From NCBI GenBank assembly GCA_963575745.1, contig CAUYUJ010019904.1, positions 207,501-262,500 on the forward strand: DNA of 55,000 nucleotides. The letters are read 5' to 3'. The position numbers were made by a program, and so were the translations under genes. Of the stretch, positions 39,616-50,819 are shown piece by piece (within the stretch, counting starts at the first letter, position 1; each line of letters opens with the position of its first letter). The stretch comes from Prorocentrum cordatum. Lineage: Eukaryota; Sar; Dinophyceae; Prorocentrales; Prorocentraceae. The notes under the pieces were generated by a model, which saw only the letters and a list, made by a program, of their open reading frames with translations, did not search any database and was not told the origin of the DNA.

Positions 39616-40071
39616 TTATAGAGAATGGTGATATGGACTAGGAATCGGGAGTAAGGCAGGAATGTAGCATGCTCGACCCTTAGGGAACACCACTGGTAAC
39701 CTCAAATAGGTTGGAAACGAATGCGAGCTTACGGGCGGGATAAAGGCAACGCATTCGAAAGGGCAAGTGAAGGCAGCGGGGAGCCCTAGGACCTCCCCCC
39801 GCGTGACCACTGTAGCGTCACGTATTTGACGCAAGTAAATAGCCGGGCTCTGGGATAGATAGACAAGTCTGTTCGTGGTGTCTGCCTCCCCACCCACACC
39901 TTCCCGCGCCCTCCAATACAACCATGTGGTCCCACTTTCAAGCTCCTGCTGCTGCATGACACGTAATCGGAGCAGGCGCTCAAAATACACGCACAGCGAG
40001 CAAAATAAGTGCACGGGTGCGAAGTGGAGGAATCGGCAGTGGCAAAAGCAACACTCGCTGGTGAGTACCAC
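39616..40071 (-). CDS. 151-codon ORF, unrecognised
   Basis: Minus-strand ORF with balanced amino-acid composition and no simple repeat. It has an N-terminal Cys/Phe-rich hydrophobic part (ECCFCHCRFLHFAPVHLFCS), a middle reading YLSQSPAIYLRQIRDATVV, and an aromatic/Pro-rich C-terminus. It might have a membrane segment near residues 10-30. No homologue comes to mind and no supporting neighbours are present; chance is a real alternative. Confidence 0.2.
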   Translation of the reverse strand: MVLTSECCFCHCRFLHFAPVHLFCSLCVYFERLLRLRVMQQQELESGTTWLYWRAREGVGGEADTTNRLVYLSQSPAIYLRQIRDATVVTRGEVLGLPAAFTCPFECVAFIPPVSSHSFPTYLRLPVVFPKGRACYIPALLPIPSPYHHSL

Positions 40072-41019
40072 ACACTATGCCACCTCGCATAAGAAAAACG
40101 ATTGGCAAAAAGATGCGAGAAGGGCCAACATAGGCGTAGGCTATGTTGGTTAACATCGCGCCGTACGTACAGATGGTAAAGTAAAGACTGCAATCTGCTC
40201 GGCCTGTGGGGGCACACCTATGACCTCAGGGTACAAAGGGACCTGGCTGTAGACAGCGCGCTAAAACCAAAGCAACCGTAGACAAATACTTGATGGCGGC
40301 GCGTTGCGCGCGACGGCGCGGGGTCAAATAACACGCAGCGTTGGGCCCCCATGGCGCGGGGGGGGGGCATGCGCGGAGACTGGTGCAGTGGAGATGCAAG
40401 CTATGATGCCAGTAGTACGGCCCCCCTCCTCTAAGCTCCCCCACGCGCACGCACCCACATACGCGCACACGCATGCCTCCCCGCCCAGGTAAGGTGAGAT
40501 GCAAGTATTGGCGAGGGAAGCGACGTCGAGCTCAGTAGGCATGCTTCCTGTGGCCCTGCAGTTATTGTGGTTGTTCCACTAGGTGTGCCCCACGGGGCTC
40601 TCATGAAGGGCATGAGGCGAACTGTGCAGTGGTATGGCCAGGTACTTTGGCGTTGCGGTTGGTGGTGCTTTGCGTGGTGCACATAAGCGTTCGTCGTCAG
40701 TATCCCTCTGTCCTTAAATAAAGCACTGCGTGTGCTGATGCTGGTGTTCTCGTACCCTGTTGAGGTAGTATGTTTAGTTTGGCTCGTCGTAGTGCTTGGC
40801 GTTGTGCTGTAGTAGGTGGTCGTCGGTAAGTACTTGGGCCGATCCCGTTTGGCCATTTTCCATGGGCGGTGGGTCACGGGTGGTAAGTAGGTCGCAGTGG
40901 TTGCTTACGTCTGTAGCGAACGTTGCATCGGTGGAATGTCTGCCCGCTCCCCTGATTTGGCCGCAGAAATACGTGACAACGAGCGGACGACAGCTGTCTT
41001 GAGCTTTGGCGGTGGCAAT
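40072..41019. other. No recognised gene
   Basis: A minus-strand 148-codon ORF (40,431-40,877) is Thr/His-rich and not recognised. A short G run lies at 40,358-40,366. GTGTTGCGTG/GTGGT words on the plus strand begin to increase toward 41 kb. Confidence 0.3.
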
Positions 41020-42876
41020 TCATACTATGGGATATTGTCTGCAGGGCGGTTTGGAATGTTGGTGCGTCGTCTCCTCTGCTGGTGGAGCTGGCTTGTCCGC
41101 GTGGGACTGTCCCTGGACTGCTGGTGCCAGAGGGCCCATGATGCTGTCATTTGTGTTTGGGCGAGAGGAGCTGCTTGATCTGTCAGGTGCGCGCGGCGCT
41201 GGCGGCTCGTAAGTGCAGCTGATATTGTCCAGTACCGCTGTTTTCCTCGGGGGATCATCTGAACGTTCGCCCCCCAAGACTGTGTAGAACCATTGCGTTA
41301 CATGCGTGAACGACGTGGCCCAGATATCGTCGGGGTCTGCGCTGGGTCGTTTGAGCGCGTCGTGTATGTACTGGTTGGCTAGTGCTACGCTGATGCGGAA
41401 GTCGTGGTCGTCCGTGTACCTGTTCTGCATGCCTTCCAGTGCGCCGCCGAGTATCAGTCTGGTCCTTTAATCATTTCACGGTCGTGGTGGTGGTGGTAGC
41501 TCGTAGCATGCTCTCGTCAATTGATTGGGTACGTGTCGCGATGTAGGTTTGGCTGCGGGTTCCTTGAAATGTAAGAAGCCCCGTACTGGTCTGGTCGTAG
41601 CGATGGATGCAGGAGCACACGCGGGTAAGCATCCGTGGAGACGCAATCGGTGTTGATCGTGTCGAACCATCTGTGCCGCTCGTCGATGGGGCGGTCGTTG
41701 GGAATCGGTACGTGCACGTGCTATCGCGCTCGTTGTGGTAGACTGCGCGTTCAAATCCGTTGTCGGCGTCGGCGCATGCTGTCCACCCTGGCGGGCACTG
41801 TAGGTCATGCTGTGAGCGAGGTGGCAGGGACTTGGGAGTAAACGGTGATATCTCTGAGATGCCGCAGTCGTCGTTGTGCCAGAAGTTTTGATGTCTTCAT
41901 CTGACGTCGGTGCTGTTGCGGGCATTGTGAGCTTGGGTGGTTGCATGGGTTGCGGTGGCTGCCGAGGTTGATGTGTGGGGCCCGGGTTGCGTCGCTGCGG
42001 TCGGGAACCAATGCATGGGAATATGCAGCCACGTGTGGTTGGGGGGATGTGCCCCTCGCGGCGCCTCCGAGTCATGGTCTGGTGCTCGTGCTCTGTCTGT
42101 TATGCTTCGCGTAGTCCACGCAGTAAGATCTACATGCCGCGGCAGTAGACGTGGTCCTCGCCTATGTCAATGCTCAGGCATGTGTGAATTTCGGGTGTCT
42201 TGTAAGTGAGGGCGTCGTCCGTGGGCGCAGCATGCGCAGCCATCGTTGGTCTGATCGCGCGCGTCGGTGGCATGACTGGGGCTGCAAGGTGTTGGGGGTA
42301 AATGATTGGGATGGTCGTGGGTTCGAGTGGCCACATCGTGTTTGGCTATTGTGGATTCGCTGGAATTGGTGTTGATTGCTCGAACTGGGTCGGCGGCATG
42401 TCGGGTTGCGTCGGCGCGGGGGAAAGGGGGAAGGGGGGGTGGGAGGCTGTCTTGCTGTGCCTTTCAAGAGGCTGGGCAATTTCACAATGTTGTCGGGAGT
42501 CGCGTGTACTTCGGCGTGGATGGACTGCTCCAAGGCTGTGGGTGGCCCGGCGCGTCGATGCGTGCTGCCAATGGTCAACGTGGCCCGCGGTGGGTGGAGT
42601 GATACTGCTCCAGGAGCTGCGCAGTGACTCTGCGAGTAAGGAATCTAAGGCAAGTCCGAACCATTGCCGATATTGCCGTTGCCGTTGGTCACTGAATGAA
42701 TCGGTTGTCAAGTGTGCGTGTGTGTTTGCGAAGTCGTGCCGCTTGGTGATCCGCTGGCCGCGGGTCTGGTAGGACAGCATCCGTGTTGTCTCGCTCGATG
42801 CAACCATTGCTGAAGTCCGTGGGCGCATTTGAATCGTATCCGCGCTGCTGCAATGTCTTTTGTCAACTTGCGCCAT
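41020..42876 (-). pseudogene. Possible decayed minus-strand coding region, unidentified
   Basis: One minus frame stays open in four blocks (42,876-42,346; 42,336-42,130; 42,075-41,476; 41,430-41,020), separated by only a few TAG, TAA and TGA codons across 1.85 kb. Some segments look like real protein: DSFSDQRQRQYRQWFGLALD near the start, and NRYTDDHDFRISVALANQYI with DDIWATSFTHVTQWFYTVLG near the end. A neighbouring frame (41,517-41,717) has ERHRWFDTINTDCVSTDAYP, so a frameshift may lie there. The region is also Thr/Pro/Arg-rich from base composition, so this could be chance. I recognise no family. Confidence 0.25.
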
Positions 42877-42879
42877 GGC

Positions 42880-43439
42880 ATTGACATGTTGGAAAGAGCG
42901 CCTTTCACGGGCGCTTGCCTTGGGAGCATTCGGCGGCGCGTTTCGAAACGGGGGTGGCCCCCCCCCAACTCTCGGCGCCGTCGATCAAAGCCAGGGGGTC
43001 TCCCCTCCTCCCTAACCACCCCTCCTCCCGAACCGGGGGGGATGTCCAAAACCCCTCCCCCTCCACCGGGAAAGGAAGAATAAATTCGAACTCCCCCAAT
43101 ATTTTCTCTTCCGGCTTCCCGTGACCCCCCCCCTCTCTCTCGAATCCTCGGTGCCGGTTCTGGCGCCTGCGCTGGCGGCGGCTGGCAGCACCAACGGCAG
43201 CCGCAGCGACGATAACCAGAGAGAGCCCAGAAGCCGCCACGGGAAAATACGAATTGCCATATCGAACCTTCGCTTCCCAAAAGCCAACGGGGGCCCTCAG
43301 GAACCCCAGAGACGCTCAAGAGGCGCCCAGGAGCCCTCACACTTGCTCCTCAGACGCCCTCGGGACCCCTCTGACGAGACACCATGAGGCATTCATTGGA
43401 ACAGCAAACCAAAGCCAAGACACGGTGACGGGAAGACCC
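42880..43439. other. No recognised gene; C/G homopolymer-rich
   Basis: C runs near 42,960 and 43,127, CCTCC-rich tracts, and at 43,260-43,380 a CAGAGACGCTCAAGAGGCGC-type stretch resembling the CCAAGA minisatellites. ORFs on both strands look compositional. Confidence 0.35.
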
Positions 43440-44330
43440 AACGGCCACACCACCACCACCACCGCCACAAGCCCACACCACCACCACCACCGCCACACCC
43501 ACCACCACCACCACAACCACCACAACCCACCACCACCACCACAAACCACCACACCACCACCACCAGAAACGCCACCACCACCACAACCCACCACTACCCA
43601 CCACAACCACAACCACCACCACAAACCACCACACCACCACCACCACCACCAGCACAACGCACCACCACCACAACCCAACACCACCACCACCACAAACCAC
43701 CACGCCACCACCACCACCACCACAACCAGCACCGCCACCACCACCACCCACAACCCACCACCACTACCACCACGACAAACCACCACGCCACCACTACCAC
43801 CACCGCCAATACCAGCACCACCACCACCATCATAACCCACCACCAACACCACAAACAACAACCACCACTACCAACACAGCCACCACCACCACCACAACAC
43901 ACCACCACCACCACCACCACAACAACAATCCACCACTACTACCACCACCAAAGCAGCCCACCACACCACCACCGCCACCGCCACGACCGCCACCACCGCT
44001 ATCACCACCACAACCCACCACCACCACCCACCACCACCACAAACCACCAAACCGCCACACCACCACCACCACCACCACCACCACAAACCACCACACCACC
44101 ACCTCCGCCGCCGCCGCGGCCGCAAACCACCACACCGCCACCAGCACCACTGCCACAACCAACACCTCCACCACCACAACAACCTGCCACCACAACCACC
44201 GCCACCACCAGCACCACCATAACCACAAACCACCACCACCACCACAAACCACCCCACCACCACCACCACAACCACCACCACCACAACAAGAGAACACCAC
44301 ACCACCACCACCACAACCATCACCACCGTG
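43440..44330 (+). repeat. CCA/CAA trinucleotide block of about 890 bp
   Basis: Imperfect (CCA)n with frequent CAA and CGCCAC variants. ORFs in all frames are His/Pro/Thr- or Gly/Val/Trp-rich. Variant phrases (ACAAACCACCAC) recur at irregular intervals, suggesting repeated slippage and local duplication. Confidence 0.97.
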
Positions 44331-44367
44331 ACCAATGCCCGCAGACACTGCTGTGTGCGTGGGCGGC

Positions 44368-44545
44368 GTGGACGTCGTCGTCCTCGTCGTCTTCGTCCTC
44401 GTCGTCGTCGTCGTCGTCGTCGGGGTCGTCGTCGTCGTCGTCGTCCTCGTCGTCGTCATCGTCGTCGTCGTCGCCGTCGTCGTCGTCTCCGTCGTCGTCG
44501 GTTTTCGTCATCGTCGTCGCCGTCGTCGTCTTCGCCGTCGTCCTC
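44368..44545 (+). repeat. (GTC)n trinucleotide array
   Basis: Near-perfect GTC/CTC/ATC triplets directly after the CCA block, separated by about 35 bp. On the minus strand it reads as poly-Asp or poly-Thr/Arg. Confidence 0.95.
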
Positions 44546-44739
44546 GTCGGCGCTGCCCGCCGTCGCCGCCAGCCGCCGCATGCGCTGGCGCCCGCCCAGA
44601 AAAAGAAGTCATCGTCTTCATCGACGCTTCCCGCCGCCACCGCCAGCAGCCGCCGACGCCGGCGCTGGCCCGAGGAGAGGGAAAGAGGAGGAGTAGGGAA
44701 GGACCGAGGGAGGGGGGGTTTGAGCCCCCCCCTCATCTG

Positions 44740-45202
44740 GGGGGGGGGGGCTGGTTCCAACCCCGCCCCCCCTCCAAGCGCCCACAGAACGCGCTCTTTC
44801 ATATGTTGGCATGATTCTAAATACCGTTGTCGCGTGCCCCTTGCCCTTATGCGACAGGCCGACTGCCGCGTCGTCTTTGCAGCGGCCTACAATAGGGAAC
44901 ATCGCATGGTCGTAGTGCCCAATGATTCGCGAGGCCGTTGTGGTAGAGCACCTGTCCCCAGCGTTGTCGTGTGCCGTGGGGTCGCTGGTGCAGCAACTGA
45001 AGGTCCTTCAAGCTGGTGTCGGGATGGCAGGCGGGACGGATGTGGCTCGGGCGCGCGGCATATGCTCATCCCCCCCGAATGGGGACAGGTAGGTGTTCAC
45101 GTCAAAGCCAAAGTGGCATGTAGACGAACTTGTTGTCCAGCTCTTCGCCCTTGACATCGTCTTGTCTCTGGCGCGCCACTTGGCCTCGTGGCAGCATGGC
45201 AA
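44740..45202 (-). pseudogene. Possible decayed coding segment, unidentified
   Basis: One minus frame reads EAKWRARDKTMSRAKSW, TCHFGFDVNTYLSPFGGDEH, then after a single TGA near 45,008, ASRIIGHYDHAMFPIVGRCK and GLSHKGKGHATTVFRIM. Composition is balanced and unlike the repeats around it. No family recognised. It could belong with the minus-strand region at 41.0-42.9 kb, with the CCA/GTC block between them. Confidence 0.25.
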
Positions 45203-45353
45203 ACGTTGAATATAATAGTGGGTTTGGGGCGGCTGCGTGGTGGAATCCCGCGTTTACGGATGCAGTTTTGTTTGTGTGAATGGGTAATGTTGGTGGGCGA
45301 CCGTCTTCGTTGTGAGCGCAGTGGTTGGACGCCGATCGGCCGTGTCCTTCAAA

Positions 45354-45803
45354 TTAGTGATTGCGGTCGCGCATTGGCTGGTTGTCGTCCTCTATGAAGT
45401 GGGCCATGTGGATCTTAATGGCATTTAATCGGGAGGACCTTGGTGCGTCAGCCATGGTGAAGACACGAGCTCCGCAGCGCCCATCCCTCTCTGTGAGGAT
45501 CTGAGGTCGATATGGAATGTCATCGCCCATGGCAACTGTAACAATTGCAAGAGGGAGGGAGGGCTCGCAATAATATGCGCGCCAGCATTTGTGCAACTTT
45601 TGCTGCCCGCCAACATGTCGCGCAACGCATGGCGGCGTAGCGTCTTGGATCGCAACGGAAGTCACACAGGGACAATGGTGATTATACAACGCAAGCGCTG
45701 ACCCGTGGTGATGGCGATGATCTGCTCGATTTGCGATCTGAGAGCCACTGAGGAGGCCTCGTTCAACTATAACGACGTGTGCCGAAAGGAAAAGGCAGCG
45801 CAC
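45354..45803 (-). CDS. 149-codon ORF, unrecognised
   Basis: Minus-strand ORF with natural composition. It starts MRCLFLSAHVVIVERGLLSG, continues through HHCPCVTSVAIQDATPPCVA and a Cys/His-containing middle, and ends MADAPRSSRLNAIKIHMAHF then IEDDNQPMRDRNH. Three CxxC-like or Cys/His positions might bind metal but no known finger fits. It is in a different frame from the segment at 44,740-45,202. Low certainty that it is a gene. Confidence 0.22.
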   Translation of the reverse strand: MRCLFLSAHVVIVERGLLSGSQIANRADHRHHHGSALALYNHHCPCVTSVAIQDATPPCVARHVGGQQKLHKCWRAYYCEPSLPLAIVTVAMGDDIPYRPQILTERDGRCGARVFTMADAPRSSRLNAIKIHMAHFIEDDNQPMRDRNH

Positions 45804-45929
45804 TGACTCTAAAATACACGCAAGTCATCTATATAGCACCGAGGCATGCCCCGTTAGGCCCCATGCTTGTTGCGGGGCAGGCTGCGAGAGTAGGACAGAC
45901 TTTCGCTGATGGCCCCCTCTCACTGTGTG

Positions 45930-47385
45930 AACTGATATGAAATGATCTGATCTGGTATGTGCCCACGATGTTATATGATGCGGTTTAGGCTATGCTCAAT
46001 TTGTTATAGTATACTACACGAGGTTATCGCCAATCACGTTATACATATATCGTTAACGTAGGGGTAGCAGTAGTACAACAAGTCTGCTATGGTATGCTGG
46101 TTATGGTGTGCTCGATTCGCTGAATTACGCTGCTGATAGAATGTAATAGTACGTTGTGCTCTATTACAACTGTTCTATTCTCGACGGGCCGGCGTGACGC
46201 CGTGACGCCTGTCACGATAGATACGTCGCCCGATCGCGCGTTGCTGCGCCTGTTTGCTCCTGTGGCCAGCCTGACCCCGGCGCGCACGTCACCTTTGATA
46301 GTATTGCAATACACTAGGTCATCTTGTTATGGCATGACTTGACATAGTATGGAATGCTGCGACGCTGTGCTATGTGGTGGAATGTTAAGGACATGTGTGT
46401 AACGGTATGTTCTGGATGTTACGCTATGCTATGCTGTGCAATGTATGTGTGTCATAATGTGTTATGGTATGCTGTGTCCTGCATGCTGCATGATGTCATT
46501 TCACACAGGGTTGTGGTATGCAATCTTATGTTATGCTCTAGCATGATATGAGAGATTATGCGTTGTTATGTTATGGTGTCATGATATATGTTGTGTTGCG
46601 ATGCTACAATGTGTTGGGCCGCGCTTCTTCATGGCATGATGTGTTTTGGTATGCAGTGTGTGTATGTTGATACGGTGATACGGTGTGATATGATATGACA
46701 GTGTATGCAATGCTATGATATGGGACGCCACGCCACGGCACGGTATGCTTTACTATCTGGTGGTATGAGGTGTTGTACTATGCTCTGCTGTATGAACTAT
46801 TCTGGCATAGCTCATGTCTTAGGATGTGTGTGTGTGTCCAAATATGTAACATCGTATGCTGTGTTATGTCATAGTATGAAGTGTCATCAGTGCTACGATG
46901 AGATATGTCATGTCAAATGTGCAGCGATGAGATGTTAGGGTGTGGTGTAGGAAGGCATGGCATGTTATGTGATGGTGTGATTTGCTATGCCATGGTGTGT
47001 TATGATATGGTATGGCGTGTGTGGGTGATCCGGCCTGTCATGTCAGTCCTTGTCATGCTGAGTTGTAATATGGTATGATATGCCATGCTATCTGAGGCAT
47101 ACACATTGTATGTTCTGGTATGTTCACTTATGCGATGTGTTACTATGGTATGATTACTGTGTCATGGTACGGGATGTTATGTGCTGTGATGCTGTGCTTT
47201 GGCATCACTGCTCTGTCATGGTGTGTTATGCTACGATATGTTATGCAATGAGTTGGTATGTTACGCTCGGATATGTTACGATAGGTGGTGTGGTGCCTTG
47301 CTCCCTTCTGTCATAGCTTATCGTGTTGTTCTGTACTATGTTCTGCAATATTATAATACCGCTCTGTCATGTTATGATTTGTCGG
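45930..47385 (+). repeat. TATG-rich degenerate satellite, about 1.45 kb
   Basis: TATG, GTATG, TTATG, GCATG and GTGTG words recur at about 5-bp spacing (for example TGTTATGGTATGCTGTG), with strong T/G bias on the plus strand and few long ORFs. The unit looks like a decayed NNATG pentamer. A GC-rich interlude with CGTGACGC repeats lies at 46,185-46,285. This is the most AT-rich extended stretch in the window. Confidence 0.75.
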
Positions 47386-47393
47386 CGCGAAGC

Positions 47394-47508
47394 GGGACAC
47401 TCCGGGGACCTGGGGATCTAGCGGCCGCGGTAGGCAGAGTGGCGCGAGGAAGGATTCTCGGGGATACTCGGGAGCCTGCGGATTTGGCGGGCGTGGTATG
47501 CCGAGTGG
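47394..47508 (+). repeat. 66-bp tandem duplication
   Basis: GGGACACTCCGGGGACCTGG (47,394) and GGGATACTCGGGAGCCTGCG (47,461) begin two aligned stretches of about 50 bp, both ending in a GGTA(G/T)GC(A/C)GAGTGG block. Confidence 0.75.
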
Positions 47509-47905
47509 ACGGGTCGGGAGGTCTGTTCTAAGAATCGAACGACCCCAGCCTGTCGGTTGGGGAATAAGTGAGGGATGAAGAGAGCTGAGGTTCAGTCCCC
47601 GATCTCGTGACCTGTCGGCGCACAGCCACTTACAAGCCTCAACATCTTGGCGGTTGGTGGCTCCCTCCTCTTCCTCTTCAAGAAATCGGAGGACGCCAAC
47701 TGCGCACCTGCACCGACCGTGGCCAAGCCCATCCTGGGCGCAGGATCGGTGAAAGCGCCGTCCGCCAACCCAGGGCCCAGGCACGCAAATCAGGGGCTCA
47801 GGGCTCAGGGCGGGCCTGGCCAGGATCGGTGCACAGTCATCGCGCTACCATGAGGGAACATTGAACCCCTGCCGAACCCGAACTGCTCCTCATCTCATCG
47901 TCCTG

Positions 47906-48070
47906 ACTGCAGATCTGTAGACGACGGCCCCATGTCACAGGGCCCATCTCGGCTGGTACTAAGGAACGTAGAGACCCTGCCGGACCGGGACTAACTGCAG
48001 ATCTGTAGCCGACGGCCTCATGCCACAGGGCCCTTCTCGGCTGGTAGTAGCAAAAAATGTAGCCGACTGC
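47906..48070 (+). repeat. 88-bp tandem repeat
   Basis: ACTGCAGATCTGTAG(A/C)CGACGGCC, a CATG(T/C)CACAGGGCCC block and TCTCGGCTGGTA occur at 47,906 and again at 47,994, with a partial third copy (TGTAGCCGACTGCC) at 48,058. It overlaps the 3' part of a minus-strand ORF. Confidence 0.9.
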
Positions 48071-48079
48071 CTCCGAGAG

Positions 48080-48208
48080 AAGAAGCGGCATCTGACGATC
48101 TCGATCGGGGCAGGCCAGCAGGCAGCCCACCGTGGCGAAGAACGCGCCGGCGGCGACAAGGAAGGTCGCGAAGAACAGAAGCACCACCTCGCGCCGTGTC
48201 GCCGCCAC
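48080..48208 (-). CDS. Possible exon with membrane segment, unrecognised
   Basis: The minus-strand ORF starting at 48,208 reads MAATRREVVLLFFATFLVAA then GAFFATVGCLLACPDRDRQM, a convincing single hydrophobic helix (residues 8-33) after two Arg, as in a signal anchor. Beyond about residue 45 the ORF runs into the 88-bp tandem repeat and is probably not coding; the ORF as a whole stops at 47,837. It could be the first exon of a gene or chance. Confidence 0.22.
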
Positions 48209-48408
48209 GGGGACCGCAGCCAGACGCAGACGCAGAAAGGGAGCCCGCTATTCTCGGGACGATAGCAGGGAAGAAGGTAGAACATCAGACTGAGACGACA
48301 TCGAGAATAGCTGACGGTGCATCGGGCGCCGCGGCCGTTCACAGAGCGTTCCAGGACGCTCTGGAACGATTTATCTTCGTCCTAGGCTCATCCGAGCCCT
48401 CCTAAAAA

Positions 48409-49200
48409 TTGGGTCTGTCCAAGGGCGCGCTCTGGCTGGGACCTCGAGGCGGATCCAGCCGTGGCAACGGGGGAGCCCATGCAGGCGTAAACGCCCGAAA
48501 GCCCGAATACCCCAAAAGCCCGAATACCAGGAAACACCCGAAAGCCTGGATCCTTGACCCCGAAAGCCTCGATCCTCGAACTTCCAGCGAAAGGGGGTGC
48601 AGGGTGTGGGTGCGGAGCCCCTCGGGCGCCCGTGCCACAGCAGTTGGAGAGGGCGGCGAGCACGAGAGCACATATGCCGACCAGCCTCGGAGACGCACGG
48701 GCAGCCCCGAGTGGACTCCGGCTCTCCCTGGGTTTGATGCTGCGGTCACCACAGAGGACGCCGCATGTAAGGTGTGGAAAGGGGGAGGCAGGGCAGCAGC
48801 GTTCTCAGCAGGAGCACCGCAGGAAAGAACAGGACATGGCATAGTGCCTTGGTACGGAGAGGAAAATAATCTCCAACACGCCTTCCACAGCGTTGGCAAT
48901 ACGCTACGCGAAATGTTCACCCAACATCGCTCCCCAAAGGCAGGGGCCTGAGGCGTGAGTGAACAGTGCGACTCAGACCTGACCGTTTTCTTCGGAATTG
49001 CGATGCATGCGCAAGGGGGGGGAATATATAGGCATGACGGGGAGCATACGCAAGCCCACGATAGAGAGAGGGAGAGAGCGCGAGAGAGAGAGGGAGATGC
49101 GACGGAGAGCCCTCCGGCCCTCCCTTCCTCCCAACGTGAGATATGGCGACTCCGATCCCTGACTTTTCGGGGACGTACGATGGGGGAGCGCCCTCTTCGA
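48409..49200. other. Overlapping ORFs on both strands, unrecognised
   Basis: A plus ORF (48,409-48,951) has a natural-looking end (IVPWYGEENNLQHAFHSVGN, TLREMFTQHRSPKAGA). A minus ORF (48,402-49,226) overlaps it. At 48,490-48,560 the words CCCGAAAGCC and CCCGAATACC recur, a short minisatellite. A GA-rich run lies at 49,060-49,100. Confidence 0.25.
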
Positions 49201-49215
49201 TGGGGGTGCGTCCCA

Positions 49216-49236
49216 ATAGCCCCCATTGGGGGCTAT
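49216..49236. other. Perfect palindrome, possible cruciform
   Basis: ATAGCCCCCA and TGGGGGCTAT face each other around one base, giving a 10-bp perfect stem. It lacks a following T-run that would suggest a bacterial-type terminator. It sits in a G/C-homopolymer-rich stretch. Confidence 0.7.
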
Positions 49237-49424
49237 CCTCGGGCTCCCCTCTGAGCGGACCGATCAATGGGGGGATCGGGGAGGGGGGGACAGAGATCGC
49301 CTGCAACCTTCCAACCCCTCTCCTTCGGATAAGGGAAGATCGTTGGTGGGACAAATATCCGTGCCTATACGGCCACCCTTCAGGTAAGCAGGAGGTCGGG
49401 CGGAGAAACCGACGTTTCACTCAA

Positions 49425-49640
49425 TAGATCTCACTATCGATATCATTATCGATCTCACTATCGATCCCACAACCGACATCGCTCGATCGATATCGCTATC
49501 GATCTCAGTATCGATATGAGAATGCATCTCTCTATCGATCTCACAAACGCTTTCACTATCCCTTCCATTATCGATATCACTATCGATCTCATGATCGATC
49601 TCACCATCGATCACAATATCGATCTCACGATCGACCTCAC
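49425..49640 (+). repeat. 12-bp ATCGATCTCACT array
   Basis: About 18 units of ATCGAT(C/A)TCACT type with variants ATTATCGATATC and ACAACCGACATC. The DNA is rich in ATCGAT sites and gives Ile/Asp/Leu-rich ORFs on both strands (49,417-49,692 minus; 49,516-49,794 plus). Confidence 0.95.
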
Positions 49641-49745
49641 AGGACACCACGGGCCACCATGGGACACCGCGCCACGGGATACCACGGGCCACCGCGGGAC
49701 ACCACGGGACATCATCGGGACACCACGGCGGGACACCCCTGGCTA
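49641..49745 (+). repeat. CGGGACACCAC short tandem repeat
   Basis: About nine copies of an 11-bp unit (CACGGGACACC / CACGGGCCACC), directly adjoining the ATCGAT array without a spacer. Confidence 0.9.
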
Positions 49746-50512
49746 CCGCTGGTCAACCTGGGGGGGGCGGTCGTTTGGCCCGGCGGCGCCCTAGCGAGTG
49801 AGGATTCATTCCTTTCGCCCGCCTACGCAGCTTCGCCTCGCCCGCACGCACGACACGAAACCGAAACCGATGTCATGGTGGGGAGCTCTCTGCTTCGCTG
49901 CGACCTCACCCGCTCCCCTCCGATCCACGGCCTCGCGGGCCCTGGCCCGCGGGCCGCGATCCCGTGCATACGGGGCGCTTCTGTTCGCGGATGCCCCCCG
50001 CGCGGAGCGTATCCGCGCGACCGCCTACCCACGGGATCGCGCCCCAGAGCCCAGACCTCGAGGGCGTGGATATGGACACGTTCGCCGTTCGCGCGAGGAG
50101 ACGCCCCCCGCTGGCCTGAACCCAGCGCCACGAGGAGGAGGAGGAGGCGCGCTGCCGCGCAAGGCCGGGCCCCGAGCCTCCGCGAGGTCGACCATCGGGG
50201 GCTTGCGGCGGCGCGCCCCGCGCGGCCCGCGCGATTGCGCAGGGACGCCCTCCTCCTATCCCTCCACCCTCCACCCCCTCCTTCCCGCTTCCTCCGCGTT
50301 TACCATTCCGCCTCCACCTCATCATCCTCAGCCTCCTTCTCCTCCACCACCTCCCGCGTCCTCCCTCCTCGGTGTTCCCACTCCTTCTGAAAATATGGCA
50401 GGAGCCGATTTTCCCTGGGGAAATAAATTATTGTGGTCAAATCAATAATGTAAGGGTGATAGCGGTAATACTTAGGAAGAGTAGTAGTAATAGTGAAGTA
50501 ATAATATGAATG
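49746..50512. other. GC-rich, no recognised gene
   Basis: Overlapping 216- and 243-codon plus ORFs and two minus ORFs; Arg/Pro/Ala-rich, no motif. A TCCTCC-rich stretch occurs at 50,245-50,370. Confidence 0.3.
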
Positions 50513-50516
50513 GGAA

Positions 50517-50622
50517 AAGGGAACGAGGGCGGGAACGAAGGCGGGAACGAAGGCGGGAACGAGGGCGGGAACGAGGGCGGGAACGAGGGCGAGAGCGAGG
50601 GCGAGAGCGAGGGCGGGAGCGC
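50517..50622 (+). repeat. 12-bp GGGCGGGAACGA array
   Basis: Eight to nine units of GGCGGGAACGA(A/G) ending in GGCGAGAGCGAG variants. It encodes a Gly-Asn-Glu-Gly repeat in one plus frame and a Pro-Ser-Phe-Pro repeat on the minus strand. Confidence 0.95.
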
Positions 50623-50819
50623 ATGGTGGCGGGATGGGCTGAAGGCCACTAGGATCCGCCGCCCCCTGTCGATTCATCGCAGGGGTGCCTGGCGTGCTAG
50701 ATTATTTCGGTTTTGGATTTGGCTCTTTTTCCAAAAGAACTCCCCCTGGGGCTTCAGCCCGTCCCGCCGGGGTCCCGGAAGGCTGTTCCAGGACCGGAAA
50801 CGACCTCAACGTCCGCAAC

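Noticed and set aside
41735-41765. tRNA-like B box (GTTCAAATCCG)
   Set aside because: No A box at the right distance and no cloverleaf can be drawn with the flanking sequence.
43254-44459. Gly/Val/Trp-rich and His/Pro/Thr-rich ORFs
   Set aside because: Products of the CCA trinucleotide block on the two strands.
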